Origin: Gemmatimonadota bacterium
GTDB taxonomy: Bacteria > Gemmatimonadota > Gemmatimonadetes > Gemmatimonadales > GWC2-71-9
NCBI GenBank assembly: GCA_003221035.1
Contig: QHUB01000028.1
Span: forward strand, 1-52,093
Length of the DNA: 52,093 bases
Reading direction: 5' to 3'
The notes under the pieces were generated by a model, which saw only the letters and a program-made list of their open reading frames with translations, made no database searches and was not told the DNA's origin. Below, in pieces: positions 42,390 to 50,859 of the stretch (positions are counted from its first letter, which is position 1; each line of letters begins with the position of its first letter). A program made the translations under genes and the position numbers.

Positions 42390-43084
42390 TTCGGCGCCGG
42401 CGGGGGAGCAGGCGCGGCCGGCTGCCGGCCCGCTTTCAGGCGGTACATGACGCCGGTCCGCAGACTGGCCGTCCTGAGACCGGTGGAGAGGACGCCGCGC
42501 CCATCGAGCGTGAACCGCCACGCCTTCGAGAGATTGAACTCCAGGCCGAGTGTGCCGTTGAGCCCGGCGGTGATGATGTCGAGCGCATCGTCTACGAACG
42601 TGCCGTCGATCGCGGCGCCGCTCCCGTTGCGCACATGAATGCTGACGCCGGTCCCGACGTAGGCCGTGATTCCACGGCCTTGAGGAAACACCAGCTGGAA
42701 GTCCACGTCGCCGATCACATCACTCAGCCTGATCTCGCCGAGGTTGATCGTGTCGGGCGTGGAAGGATTGACCAGACTGTCGAGCCGGCGCTCGAAGCGA
42801 TCCCGCGCTTCGTTCGCGTACTGCGTCCGAAAGTACGACAGGCCGAACATGAGCCGCACTTTCGGCGCAATGCGGCCGTAGTCGAACCGGATGCCGCCCA
42901 CGGTCGTGCCCATCATGTCCGACGCCCCGAGGACGCCGGCGTCGATCTGGATCCCCGAAAGGCGCAGGTTGTCGTAGGAGAACTCGTTGAGGACACCCTG
43001 GGCCCAAAGTCGGACGGTTGGAATGTTGGAAAGGAGCAGCGCCAGCGCGAAACCTCCCCACCATCCACCCGTCCCACGTTTCAC
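42386..43084 (-). CDS. Predicted outer-membrane beta-barrel protein
   Basis: About 232 residues: signal peptide (GGFALALLLSNIPTVRLWAQ), then alternating hydrophobic strands (LRLSGIQIDAGVLGA, GIRFDYGRIAPKVRLMFGLSYF, ITAYVGTGVSIHVRN, TLGLEFNLSKAWRFTLDGRGVLSTG, TGVMYRLKAG) as in an eight-stranded barrel, and a Pro/Ala tail. No specific family is recognised. GTG 43084 is favoured by AAAAGG upstream; the TTG at 43102 is an alternative. It is two bases from spoIID and overlaps Gfo/Idh. Confidence 0.72.
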   Translation of the reverse strand: MKRGTGGWWGGFALALLLSNIPTVRLWAQGVLNEFSYDNLRLSGIQIDAGVLGASDMMGTTVGGIRFDYGRIAPKVRLMFGLSYFRTQYANEARDRFERRLDSLVNPSTPDTINLGEIRLSDVIGDVDFQLVFPQGRGITAYVGTGVSIHVRNGSGAAIDGTFVDDALDIITAGLNGTLGLEFNLSKAWRFTLDGRGVLSTGLRTASLRTGVMYRLKAGRQPAAPAPPPAPK

Positions 43085-43085
43085 C

Positions 43086-44348
43086 TCAATAGACCTTTTC
43101 AATTTTGGTCCCCGGGAAATACGTCGTCAGAATCTTCCGGTAATCCTGCCCCGCGCGCGCGCGTCCAATGGCTCCCCACTGGCACATCCCGACCGCGTGC
43201 CCTGATCCGGCGCCCGCCGCGACCAACCGCGTCACTTCGCCATTCGTCTTCGTGACCGTCAATTGAAACGCGGCGCTCGCGAGCATCCGGTCCGCCTCCG
43301 GTCTGAGCACCGACCGCACGTCCGGCCCCGGGATCCGGACGTCGCCGCGCTCGAACACGATCCGTAGCTCCCCGACTCGTCCCGACCGCGTCGTCCGGCT
43401 CACCGTGACGTCGGTGATCCGCTGCAGGCCGTCGCCCGACAGCGGCGTCACGCCCGGCAGTGTCCGCGACAATATAGCGCGCAGCCTGGTCGCGTCCCAT
43501 TCTTCACGCCAGCGAAATCGCGGCGAGATATCGCAGTAGTAGTGGCCTGTGCTGCTTTCGTCCGAGACGGGCCGCAGGTACGGACGCGACTGCGCCGTCG
43601 CAAACACCTCCTCCACCGCCGCGGTGCTGAAGCCACAGGTCGAATGAAAAAAGGCGTCGATGACGGCGCCGTCGTACGTCAGGATCTCACCGGCGGTTTG
43701 GCGGACGGCGTCCCGCGCCTGATTCGTCTCGACCGCGACCCCCAGGTACACTTGGTCGCGCGTGTCCGCATACGCGTCGAAGCCAAACGCGTCCCAGCGA
43801 CCGCGGTTTTTGAGCGCGAAGCTGCGTGAGACGATCGCCTGCGCCAGCACCGCGGCGAGCTCATCGGGACGGCGCGCGCCGATCTCCGGACCGACGACCC
43901 CGGCGACGTAGCTCTCGACGCCGACCCGGTTCACGACGTTGAGACCGCCGCGACCCGACGTGATGTTGATGCGGCCGCGGTAGCGGCGGCCGTTGGCGAC
44001 GACGAACCGGTTCTCGGTGACGTTGACGACGGCGATCCCGCGCAGCGCGTCGCTGCGCGTGCCGTCGGGACGCATCAGCCGGAGGCGCGAGGAGTCCGCT
44101 GAATCCGGGACGACCGCCCAGCGAACGCCGGCCGGAACCGCGCCGACGGGCAGGCCACTCACTGCCTCGCTCAGGAACAGCTCGCCGCTCTCGGCTCCTC
44201 CAATCGAGGAATTCGGCAGTCCCACGGCGAGCCCGATCCGCAGCTCCGGCTCTCCACTGAGGGGCTGCGGGGCGGCATGCGGCCGCGCACAGGCGGCCGT
44301 GGCCAGCAGTGTGAGGCTAGCGAGCGCGCGCCTCACCCAGCGCCGCAT
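43086..44348 (-). CDS. SpoIID/LytB-domain lipoprotein
   Basis: 420 residues. The signal ends with the lipobox-like LLATAAC, so it is probably lipidated. The SpoIID/LytB domain at about 145-400 contains YRGRINITSGRGGLNVVNRVGVESYVAGVVGPEIG, AVLAQAIVSRSFAL, AFFHSTCGFSTAAVEEVF and the end GAGSGHAVGMCQWGAIGRARAGQDYRKIL. In spore-formers this fold is a lytic transglycosylase; in Gram-negatives its role is in envelope remodelling or protein complexes. ATG 44348 overlaps the hemL end by 32 bp; GTG 44336 is also possible. Confidence 0.88.
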   Translation of the reverse strand: MRRWVRRALASLTLLATAACARPHAAPQPLSGEPELRIGLAVGLPNSSIGGAESGELFLSEAVSGLPVGAVPAGVRWAVVPDSADSSRLRLMRPDGTRSDALRGIAVVNVTENRFVVANGRRYRGRINITSGRGGLNVVNRVGVESYVAGVVGPEIGARRPDELAAVLAQAIVSRSFALKNRGRWDAFGFDAYADTRDQVYLGVAVETNQARDAVRQTAGEILTYDGAVIDAFFHSTCGFSTAAVEEVFATAQSRPYLRPVSDESSTGHYYCDISPRFRWREEWDATRLRAILSRTLPGVTPLSGDGLQRITDVTVSRTTRSGRVGELRIVFERGDVRIPGPDVRSVLRPEADRMLASAAFQLTVTKTNGEVTRLVAAGAGSGHAVGMCQWGAIGRARAGQDYRKILTTYFPGTKIEKVY

Positions 44349-45603
44349 CGAGTTGTGCGATGGTGAAATCGATGTCGGAGTCGGTATGAGCCGCAGAGAC
44401 AAACCCCGCTTCGAATGCCGATGGCGCGAGAAACACGCCGCGCGCGAGCGCCGCCTTGTGCCAGCGCGCGAATAACTGCGTGTCGGTCCCGCGCGCCTCG
44501 CTGTAATTCCGCACGGGACCCGCCGTGAAATAGGCACCCCACATCGACCCCGCATGGCCGGCCGTCATGGTCACATCGTGGCGCTGGGCGGCGGCGGCGA
44601 GGCCCGACACCAGATGGGCGGTCTTGCGTTCCAGCGCATCGTAGAATCCGGGACGGTTGGTCTCACGCAGCGTCGCGAGGCCGGCGGCCATCGCGACCGG
44701 ATTCCCCGACAATGTGCCGGCTTGATACACCGGACCGTCGGGCGCAATCCGCCGCATCAGATCGGCGCGTCCGCCATACGCGCCGACGGGGAATCCGCCA
44801 CCCACGATCTTGCCCAGCGTCGTGAGATCGGGTTGCACGCCGAGACGCTCCTGCGCGCCGCCGGCGGCGACGCGAAAGCCGGTCATCACCTCATCGAAGA
44901 TCAACAGGGCGCCGTATTGGTCACACAACTCGCGCAGCGCGGGATGGAAATCGGAATCGGGTCCGATGAACCCGACGTTGCCGAGGAACGGCTCGACGAT
45001 GATGGCCGCGATCTGATCCTTGTGTTCACGAAACAGATCCGCGACCGAACGCGCGTCGTTGAAGGGGGCGGTCAGCGTGAGGCTCGCGAGCGCAGCAGGA
45101 ACGCCCGGACTGTCGGGTAGCCCGAGCGTCGCGACGCCCGAGCCCGCTTTCACGAGAAAGCCGTCAGCATGCCCGTGGTAGCAGCCATCGAATTTGACGA
45201 TCAGATCCCGGGCTGTGGCCGCCCGCGCGAGGCGCACCGCCGCCATCGTGGCCTCGGTCCCGCTGTTCACGAAGCGCATGACCTCGAGACTCGGCATGCG
45301 GCGCTGCACCTCTTCGGCGAGCGCGACTTCGGCTTCACAGGGCGCGCCGTAGGTCCAGCCCCGCGCCGCCGCCTCGCGCACCGCGGCGAGCACCACGGGA
45401 TGCGCGTGCCCAAGAATCAGCGGCCCCCATGAGCACACATAGTCGAAGTAACTCCGGCCGTCCACGTCCGTGAGCCGGGCCCCCTCGGCTGAAGCGACAA
45501 AAAAGGGCGTCCCACCAACTGCCCGGAACGCCCGTACGGGGGAATTGACGCCGCCGGGCAGTACCCGCTTTGCCCGGTCGAAGAGCTCGCCTGATTTGGT
45601 CAC
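44317..45603 (-). CDS. hemL: Glutamate-1-semialdehyde 2,1-aminomutase
   Basis: It converts glutamate-1-semialdehyde to 5-aminolevulinate in tetrapyrrole synthesis (C5 pathway). 428 residues: VLPGGVNSPVRAFRAVGGTP, SWGPLILGHAHP, NSGTEATMAAVRLARA, FDGCYHGHAD, FDEVMTGFRVA, and the PLP lysine in TTLGKIVGGGFPVGAYGG. GTG 45603 overlaps the rimO stop (GTGA). Other heme genes are not in this window. Confidence 0.97.
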   Translation of the reverse strand: MTKSGELFDRAKRVLPGGVNSPVRAFRAVGGTPFFVASAEGARLTDVDGRSYFDYVCSWGPLILGHAHPVVLAAVREAAARGWTYGAPCEAEVALAEEVQRRMPSLEVMRFVNSGTEATMAAVRLARAATARDLIVKFDGCYHGHADGFLVKAGSGVATLGLPDSPGVPAALASLTLTAPFNDARSVADLFREHKDQIAAIIVEPFLGNVGFIGPDSDFHPALRELCDQYGALLIFDEVMTGFRVAAGGAQERLGVQPDLTTLGKIVGGGFPVGAYGGRADLMRRIAPDGPVYQAGTLSGNPVAMAAGLATLRETNRPGFYDALERKTAHLVSGLAAAAQRHDVTMTAGHAGSMWGAYFTAGPVRNYSEARGTDTQLFARWHKAALARGVFLAPSAFEAGFVSAAHTDSDIDFTIAQLDAALGEARAR

Positions 45604-46907
45604 GTCAGCGCGGCCGCCTGGAAGTCGTAATCCTCGCTCGCCGTGATGCGCGCGCGCACAAAGTCGCCGGGCTGCGCCCACCCACCCCGCTCCAGGTAGG
45701 TGACCCCATCCACGTCGTCGGCCTGCCATTGCACACGGCCCGCCGTGATGCCGTTTTCCTCCTCCAAACCATCCACGAGGACATCGACCTCGCGTCCAAC
45801 GAACCGCTCCAAACGCTCCGCCGAGATGCTGCGCTGGAGCTCGCCGATTTCTGCTAGACGCTCTTGCTTGACGTAGTCATCGACGTCGTCCTCGTACTGC
45901 ACCGCGCGGGTCCCCGCCTGCGGCGAGTACGCAAAGGCTCCCATGCGGTCGAACTGCGCCTCGTCCAGGAAGGCGAGCAGCGCGCGGAAGTCTTCCTCGG
46001 TTTCGCCGGGGAAACCCACGAGGCAGGTCGTGCGGATGGCGAGATCGGGGATCGCGCCGCGCAGCCAGGCGAGTTTCTCACGGAGCGTTCGCACGCGCTC
46101 GGGGCGGCGCATCCGCTCCAGCATGTGGTCCGTGGCGTGCTGGATCGGCATGTCGATGTACGGAACGATCCGGGACTCCCGCGCCATCAGCTCGACCAGC
46201 CGCTCGTTGATCCCGGCCGAATAGACGTAGAGCAGCCGATACCACGGCACCGATGTTTCACGCAGCAGCGCCTCCAGCAAGTCGGGCAGTTTCGGGGTCC
46301 CGACTCCGAGATCCCGGCCCCAGTGACCGAGGTCCTGCGCAACGAGGTTGATCTCCTTGGCGCCCTGCGCTTCGAGCTGCTGCGCCTCGCGCACGAGGCG
46401 CGCGAGCGGCTCGGAGCGGTGCTTGCCGCGCATCAGCGGAATCGCGCAGAACGCGCACGTGTGGTCGCAGCCTTCGGAGATCTTGAGATAGCGGACGTGC
46501 GATTGATCACCGAGGAACTCCCGCACGCCGGGATGCGAGGCGACCGGGTCGTCGATCAGGCCGCGCTTGGCGAGCTCGGGCACGAGATGGTGTAGGTCCG
46601 AGAATCCCAGAAACAGATCCACCTCGGGAATCTCGGTTTGCAGCTCATGCTTGTATCGCTGCACGAGACAACCGACCGCCACGACCGCCTTGACCGCCGC
46701 AGTTGTCTTTAGTTTTGCAGCCTCGAGCATCGCGTCGATCGATTCCCGCTTGGCGGCGTCGATGAAGCCGCAGGTGTTGACGAGGATGACGTCGGCCGAT
46801 GAGAGCTCGCGCGTGACGACGGCGCCGTGGCCGACCAGCTCGCCCACGAGCCGCTCGGAGTCTACGGTCGCCTTGTCGCAGCCGAGGGAGATGACGCCCA
46901 GTTTCAT
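45600..46907 (-). CDS. rimO: Ribosomal protein S12 methylthiotransferase
   Basis: A radical-SAM enzyme that adds a methylthio group to the conserved Asp of S12. 435 residues: UPF0004 domain with SLGCDKATVDSE, NTCGFIDAAKRESID and VAVGCLVQR (three Cys of the auxiliary cluster), radical-SAM motif EGCDHTCAFCAIPLMRGKHRS, and a C-terminal TRAM domain. ATG 46907 overlaps the yajQ stop by four bases. Confidence 0.96.
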   Translation of the reverse strand: MKLGVISLGCDKATVDSERLVGELVGHGAVVTRELSSADVILVNTCGFIDAAKRESIDAMLEAAKLKTTAAVKAVVAVGCLVQRYKHELQTEIPEVDLFLGFSDLHHLVPELAKRGLIDDPVASHPGVREFLGDQSHVRYLKISEGCDHTCAFCAIPLMRGKHRSEPLARLVREAQQLEAQGAKEINLVAQDLGHWGRDLGVGTPKLPDLLEALLRETSVPWYRLLYVYSAGINERLVELMARESRIVPYIDMPIQHATDHMLERMRRPERVRTLREKLAWLRGAIPDLAIRTTCLVGFPGETEEDFRALLAFLDEAQFDRMGAFAYSPQAGTRAVQYEDDVDDYVKQERLAEIGELQRSISAERLERFVGREVDVLVDGLEEENGITAGRVQWQADDVDGVTYLERGGWAQPGDFVRARITASEDYDFQAAALT

Positions 46908-47407
46908 CCGCGGTAGTTCCCGAACCGGAGCTCGATGCCGAAGTCCTGGGATCTGAGGAACGCGATCACTTCCTGCAGCTCGTCCTTGGATGGCGCCGTG
47001 ACGCGAATCTCCTCGCCCTGAATCGAGCTTTGCGCCTTCTTGAACTTTTTGTCCTTGATCGCCTTGACGATCGCCTTGGCCTTTTCCTGCGGGATGCCCT
47101 GCGTGAGCTTGATCTCGCGCCGCACGGTGTCGTTCGCGGCCGGCGTGATCGCGCCCAGCTCCATGTTTTTCACCGGCACGCCGCGCTTGATCATCTTCGA
47201 CTGGAGCACGTCGAACAGCGCCTTCATCTTGAAGTCGTCATCCGCAATGAGCGTCAGGGTCGCCTTGGGGCGGTCAAAGGCAATCGACGCCTTCGACCCT
47301 TTGAAGTCGTAGCGCTGGATGATTTCCTTCTGGGCTTGATTGACGGCGTTGTCGACCTCTTGGAGGTCGGCACCGGTGGAGATGTCGAACGACGCTTGGC
47401 TGGCCAT
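46904..47407 (-). CDS. YajQ family nucleotide-binding protein
   Basis: 167 residues with the two-domain YajQ fold: SFDISTGADLQEVDNAVNQAQKEI, RYDFKGSKASI, GAITPAANDTVRREIKLTQGI, and FLRSQDFGIELRFGNYR at the end. In Xanthomonas a YajQ protein binds c-di-GMP and regulates virulence, but whether this one does is unknown. The start codon is directly preceded by a GC-rich hairpin (47409-47429) instead of a ribosome binding site. Confidence 0.95.
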   Translation of the reverse strand: MASQASFDISTGADLQEVDNAVNQAQKEIIQRYDFKGSKASIAFDRPKATLTLIADDDFKMKALFDVLQSKMIKRGVPVKNMELGAITPAANDTVRREIKLTQGIPQEKAKAIVKAIKDKKFKKAQSSIQGEEIRVTAPSKDELQEVIAFLRSQDFGIELRFGNYRG

Positions 47408-47408
47408 A

Positions 47409-47429
47409 GGGCGGGAAAGATACCCGCCC
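47409..47429 (-). promoter_or_regulatory. GC-rich hairpin between rpoD and yajQ
   Basis: A perfect 7-bp stem (47409-47415 with 47423-47429) with a seven-base loop AAAGATA. On the minus strand it ends one base before the yajQ ATG and begins just after the rpoD stop. There is no U-tract, so a classical terminator is unlikely, but it could reduce read-through or hide the translation start. Confidence 0.35.
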
Positions 47430-47434
47430 CGGGG

Positions 47435-48292
47435 CTAGGACAGGAAGCTTTCCAGCGCGCGGGCGCGCGAGACGTGTCTCAGCCGCGCCAGCGCCTTTTC
47501 CTTGAGCTGGCGCACCCGTTCGCGCGTAATCCCGAGCTGCGACCCGATCTCCTCGAGTGTCATCGGCTCCTGGCCCTCGAGACCAAAGTAGAGCCGCAGA
47601 ATGCGGGCCTCCCGCTCCTTCAGCGTGGCCAGCACCGACTCGATCGACTCGGTCAGCGCGTGCTCGAAGATCTCGTCGTCGGGACCGGGATTGGTCGTAT
47701 CGGGGAGATAATCCAGCAGCTTGTTGTCTTCGCCCGGCGTGAGCGGCGCGTCGAGCGAGAGATGCGCCTGGGAGATCGACAGCGTCTTCGCGACTTCTTC
47801 CTCGGAAATGTCCATCCCCTCGGCGATCTCTTCGACCGTGGGCTCGCGGCCCAGCTCCTGGAGGAGCGTGGCGGACCGCTTGCCGATGCGATGCAGCGTA
47901 CCGGCGCGATTCAGCGGCACGCGCACGATGCGTGACTGCTCGGCGAGCGCCTGCAGGATCGCCTGCCGGATCCACCAGACGGCGTAGGAGATGAACTTGA
48001 TGCCTTTGGTTTCGTCGAACTTATGGGCAGCGCGGATCAAGCCGAGGTTGCCCTCGTTGATCAGGTCCGACAGAGAGACTCCCTGGTTCTGGTATTTCTT
48101 GGCGACCGAGACGACGAACCGCAGATTCGAGCGCACGAGCTTGTCGAGTGCCTCGCGATCGTTCTGCTTGATCCGTTGCGCGAGGGTCACCTCTTCTTCG
48201 CGCGTGATCAGCGGATACTGGCTGATTTCCCGCAGGTACTGATCCAGAGAACCCTCGTCGAATGATGCGCGCTTCGCCGTATTCAGCTGCAT
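47435..48292 (-). CDS. rpoD: RNA polymerase sigma factor, probable primary sigma (short RpoD/SigA)
   Basis: 285 residues with regions 1.2 to 4.2 only: SLDQYLREISQYPLITREEEVTLAQRI (1.2), LVRSNLRFVVSVAKKYQNQGVSLSDLINEGNLGLIRAAHKFDETKGIKFISYAVWWIRQAI (2.1-2.4), LAEQSRIVRVPLNR (3.0), and LEEIGSQLGITRERVRQLKEKALARLRH (4.2). It lacks region 1.1 and the non-conserved insert, as in the primary sigma of Bacteroidetes/Chlorobi. ATG 48292 with GAGGAG ten bases before it. It could also be a group 2 sigma, but nothing else in the window suggests so. Confidence 0.93.
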   Translation of the reverse strand: MQLNTAKRASFDEGSLDQYLREISQYPLITREEEVTLAQRIKQNDREALDKLVRSNLRFVVSVAKKYQNQGVSLSDLINEGNLGLIRAAHKFDETKGIKFISYAVWWIRQAILQALAEQSRIVRVPLNRAGTLHRIGKRSATLLQELGREPTVEEIAEGMDISEEEVAKTLSISQAHLSLDAPLTPGEDNKLLDYLPDTTNPGPDDEIFEHALTESIESVLATLKEREARILRLYFGLEGQEPMTLEEIGSQLGITRERVRQLKEKALARLRHVSRARALESFLS

Positions 48293-48331
48293 GGAATGGC
48301 CACTCCTCTCGAGGAAGCTACCACTCTCGTT

Positions 48332-49099
48332 CTAGTGAATCAGCGAACCGAGACGACTCCACCGAATGTCCGTGAGCCAGGGTACCGCATCGCGCGTCCC
48401 CCGGTCGTAGCTGAAGTACACGACGAGCGGGCGGCCCTTCACCGCGCTCACATCCACAAAACCCCAGTAGCGCGAATCCGCGGAGTTGTCGCGATTGTCG
48501 CCGAGGACGAAGTACTTGTCGTCCGGGACACGCAACGGGCCCCAATTATCACGCGTGGGGTGATACCGGCGGCGCTGGTCTTCGCTGCGCCGCACGAGAT
48601 ACTCGCGTTGCCAGTTGAATTCGGGATCGTAACCATCGTGCATCGGATCGACGCGCTGGACGTACGGCTCTTCCTGCGCGCGCCCGTTCAAATAAACGTC
48701 GCCTACCCGCATCTCCACGATATCGCCCGGAACGCCAATCACCCGCTTCACGTAGCTGAGCGTCGGATCTTTCGGATAGGCGAAGACAATGACGTCGCCG
48801 CGATGCGGTGTGTTGAAGCCGGGCAGGCGGGCGCTGGTGCCGGGGATCTGTGCCCCGTACACCGCCTTGTTCACAAACAAAAAATCCCCCGCGAGGAGCG
48901 TGCGTTCCATGCTGCCGGAGGGGATTTGAAATGCTTCAAGCAGGAAGGTGCGGATGACGATGAAGAGCACGAGCGCCATCCCCAACGATCGCATCCAACT
49001 GTCGAACCATCGGGCTAGTACGGATCGTCTGTAGGGGGGAGGTGAGAGCCGGCGCGTATCTGGGCTATTGCCAGCGAGCGGGGCTCCCAAGTCATGCAT
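48332..49099 (-). CDS. lepB: Signal peptidase I
   Basis: A 255-residue inner-membrane enzyme that cleaves signal peptides. A single membrane helix (about 38-55) is followed by the nucleophile motif FQIPSGSMERTL (S63) and the general base in YVKRVIGVPGD (K118), then VLGDNRDNSADSRYWGFVD. Compared with E. coli it has a single membrane span and a moderate-size domain. ATG 49099 lies seven bases after a TAAGAT -10 box, with no Shine-Dalgarno sequence; the longer frame to 49135 starts within the promoter. Confidence 0.95.
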   Translation of the reverse strand: MHDLGAPLAGNSPDTRRLSPPPYRRSVLARWFDSWMRSLGMALVLFIVIRTFLLEAFQIPSGSMERTLLAGDFLFVNKAVYGAQIPGTSARLPGFNTPHRGDVIVFAYPKDPTLSYVKRVIGVPGDIVEMRVGDVYLNGRAQEEPYVQRVDPMHDGYDPEFNWQREYLVRRSEDQRRRYHPTRDNWGPLRVPDDKYFVLGDNRDNSADSRYWGFVDVSAVKGRPLVVYFSYDRGTRDAVPWLTDIRWSRLGSLIH

Positions 49100-49106
49100 G
49101 TGATTT

Positions 49107-49135
49107 ATCTTAGCAAGCCGGGCCGCACGGCGCAA
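49107..49135 (-). promoter_or_regulatory. Sigma-70 promoter for lepB, probably leaderless transcript
   Basis: On the minus strand TTGCGC (49135-49130), 17-bp spacer, TAAGAT (49112-49107). The ATG of lepB begins seven bases downstream of TAAGAT, at the expected transcription start. It may also drive rpoD and the genes after it. Confidence 0.5.
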
Positions 49136-49355
49136 CAGTTACGCCCCATCCGCGGGCTCCACCCCATTCCCGAACTCGGACTCGGAATTCCGTCACCGGG
49201 TCGATGTGACGTACGCGGGCTGCCAGGCATGCTACCCGACCCTCTCGCTCGATTCTGGCCCAGGTGACCGTGGCGTTGGGCAACGCGTCGAGGGCGTCAG
49301 GTTCGAGGACCGCGCCACCGGCCGCCAGGACGACGAGGATCGACTCGTAAGGCAT
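49110..49355 (-). CDS. Small hypothetical protein (81 aa), uncertain
   Basis: An ATG-started minus-strand frame fills most of the 327-bp gap between lepB and moeB. Codons are G/C-ending and the beginning (ESILVVLAAGGAVLEPDALDAL) looks protein-like, but no ribosome binding site is visible, no family is recognised and its end runs through the lepB promoter. The rest of the gap (49356-49426) holds nothing I recognise. It may be noise of high-GC DNA. Confidence 0.3.
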   Translation of the reverse strand: MPYESILVVLAAGGAVLEPDALDALPNATVTWARIEREGRVACLAARVRHIDPVTEFRVRVREWGGARGWGVTVAPCGPAC

Positions 49356-49426
49356 GCCCCAACGGTAGGCGGCGGGAGCAGATCTTCGTCATCATTTCCT
49401 CGCGACCCGGACCGAATTCCGGCGAC

Positions 49427-50581
49427 TCAGTACCGGGCGAGAGTCGGATCCACCTCCTGCTGCCAGCGCAGGATTCCGCCGGTCAGATTCGCGACCCGCG
49501 GGAACCCCGCGTCGGCCAGATGCGACGCTGCCGCACGACTCCGCGCCCCACCCTTGCAGTACACCACGACATCGCGCTCCCGGTCGAGCGCTTCGATCGC
49601 TTCCGGCAACGTCGCGAGCGGCACGAGCCGCGCGCCGGCGATGCGCGCGATGTCCCACTCGAACTGTTCGCGCACGTCGATCAGCTGCAGATCCGCCCCG
49701 CGCGACAGCCGGCTCGACAGCTCACGCGGGGTGATCTCGACGAACCCCCCGACGGCGCGCGGCTCCGCTTCCGCCGCCCGCAGGCCGCAGAACTGTTCGT
49801 AATCGATCAGCGCCTGGATCTCGCGCGTCCCGCATGCCGGACAGGTCGGATCCTTCCGTACGTTGACGGTGCGGAACTTCATCCCCAGGGTGTCGATCAG
49901 CAGCAGTCGGCCCTTGAGCGGCTCGCCTGCCCCGACGATCAGTTTGATGGCCTCCGTCGCCTGGATCGTGCCCACCAATCCCGGCAGAACGCCCAGGACC
50001 CCCCCTTCGGCGCAGCTCGGCACGAGTCCAGGCGGCGGAGGCTCAGGAAAGAGACAGCGGTAGCAGGGTCCGTCGGGCAAGGCGAAGACCGACGCCTGGC
50101 CCTCGAACCGGAAGATGCTCCCATAGACGTTTGGCTTGCCGAGCAGCACGCAGGCGTCGTTGACGAGATAGCGAGTGGCGAAGTTGTCGGTCCCGTCCAC
50201 CACGATGTCGTAATCGCGGATGATATCGAGCGCGTTTTTCGAGGTCAGCGCGGTCTCGTATGTCTCGAGCCGGACGTGTGGATTCACGTCGGCGATGCGC
50301 TCGCGCGCGGACGCGAGCTTCGGCCGGCCGACGTCCTTGGTGCCATGCAGGATCTGACGCTGCAGATTCGTGACGTCGACGTTGTCGAAGTCCACGAGCC
50401 CGAGGTTTCCGACTCCGGCTGCCGCGAGGTACAGCGCGGCCGGTGAGCCCAGCCCGCCTGCCCCGATGAGCAGGACGCGCGCGGCCTTGAGCTTCTCCTG
50501 CCCCGCGACGCCGACGTCGGGAAGAATCAGGTGCCGGCTGTAGCGTACCAGCTCGGCCTGTACGAGCGTGCCCGCTCCCAT
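49427..50581 (-). CDS. moeB: ThiF/MoeB-type adenylyltransferase with C-terminal rhodanese domain
   Basis: 384 residues. The E1-like domain has LLIGAGGLGSPAALYLAAAGVG (nucleotide binding), NLQRQILHGTKDVGRPK, DGTDNFATRYLVNDAC, and two zinc pairs (CYRCLF and CPACG). The rhodanese domain (about 285-384) has the active-site loop CKGGARS. Together they adenylate and then thiolate the C-terminal Gly-Gly of a ubiquitin-like sulfur carrier, almost certainly the MoaD-like protein encoded just upstream. ATG 50581 follows GGGAGG. The thrB-thrC context suggests a role other than molybdopterin synthesis. Confidence 0.94.
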   Translation of the reverse strand: MGAGTLVQAELVRYSRHLILPDVGVAGQEKLKAARVLLIGAGGLGSPAALYLAAAGVGNLGLVDFDNVDVTNLQRQILHGTKDVGRPKLASARERIADVNPHVRLETYETALTSKNALDIIRDYDIVVDGTDNFATRYLVNDACVLLGKPNVYGSIFRFEGQASVFALPDGPCYRCLFPEPPPPGLVPSCAEGGVLGVLPGLVGTIQATEAIKLIVGAGEPLKGRLLLIDTLGMKFRTVNVRKDPTCPACGTREIQALIDYEQFCGLRAAEAEPRAVGGFVEITPRELSSRLSRGADLQLIDVREQFEWDIARIAGARLVPLATLPEAIEALDRERDVVVYCKGGARSRAAASHLADAGFPRVANLTGGILRWQQEVDPTLARY

Positions 50582-50583
50582 GG

Positions 50584-50859
50584 TCAACCTCCCGCGATGG
50601 CCGGCACGACGATGATTTCATCGCCGTCGCGCACCGTCGCCTGGAATCCGCCCTGCAGCCGGGCGTCGTCGTCGTTCACGTAAAACGTAACGAAGGGATA
50701 GGGCTGGCCCGCGTCGTCGCGGAGGCGCGGCGCGAGATTCGGAAACCGGGTCGCGACATCGGCGACGACGTCCCCGAGTGTCGCGCCGCTCGCTTCGAGC
50801 GAGCGACGTCCGTCCGCGAGCTTCGCGAGCACAGTCGGTAATTGCAGTGTGACGCTCAT
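50584..50859 (-). CDS. MoaD/ThiS-like sulfur carrier protein
   Basis: A 91-residue ubiquitin-fold protein ending in IAGG: SVTLQLPTVLAKLADGRRSL, FVTFYVNDDDARLQGG, ATVRDGDEIIVVPAIAGG. The C-terminal Gly-Gly is activated by the MoeB-like enzyme to a thiocarboxylate. Related proteins serve in molybdopterin, thiamine or cysteine (CysO) synthesis. The ATG overlaps the thrB stop by four bases, coupling it to threonine genes. Confidence 0.92.
   Translation of the reverse strand: MSVTLQLPTVLAKLADGRRSLEASGATLGDVVADVATRFPNLAPRLRDDAGQPYPFVTFYVNDDDARLQGGFQATVRDGDEIIVVPAIAGG

Noticed and set aside
41439-42638. 399-residue plus-strand frame opposite the Gfo/Idh gene
   Set aside because: Shadow of a clear Rossmann-fold gene.
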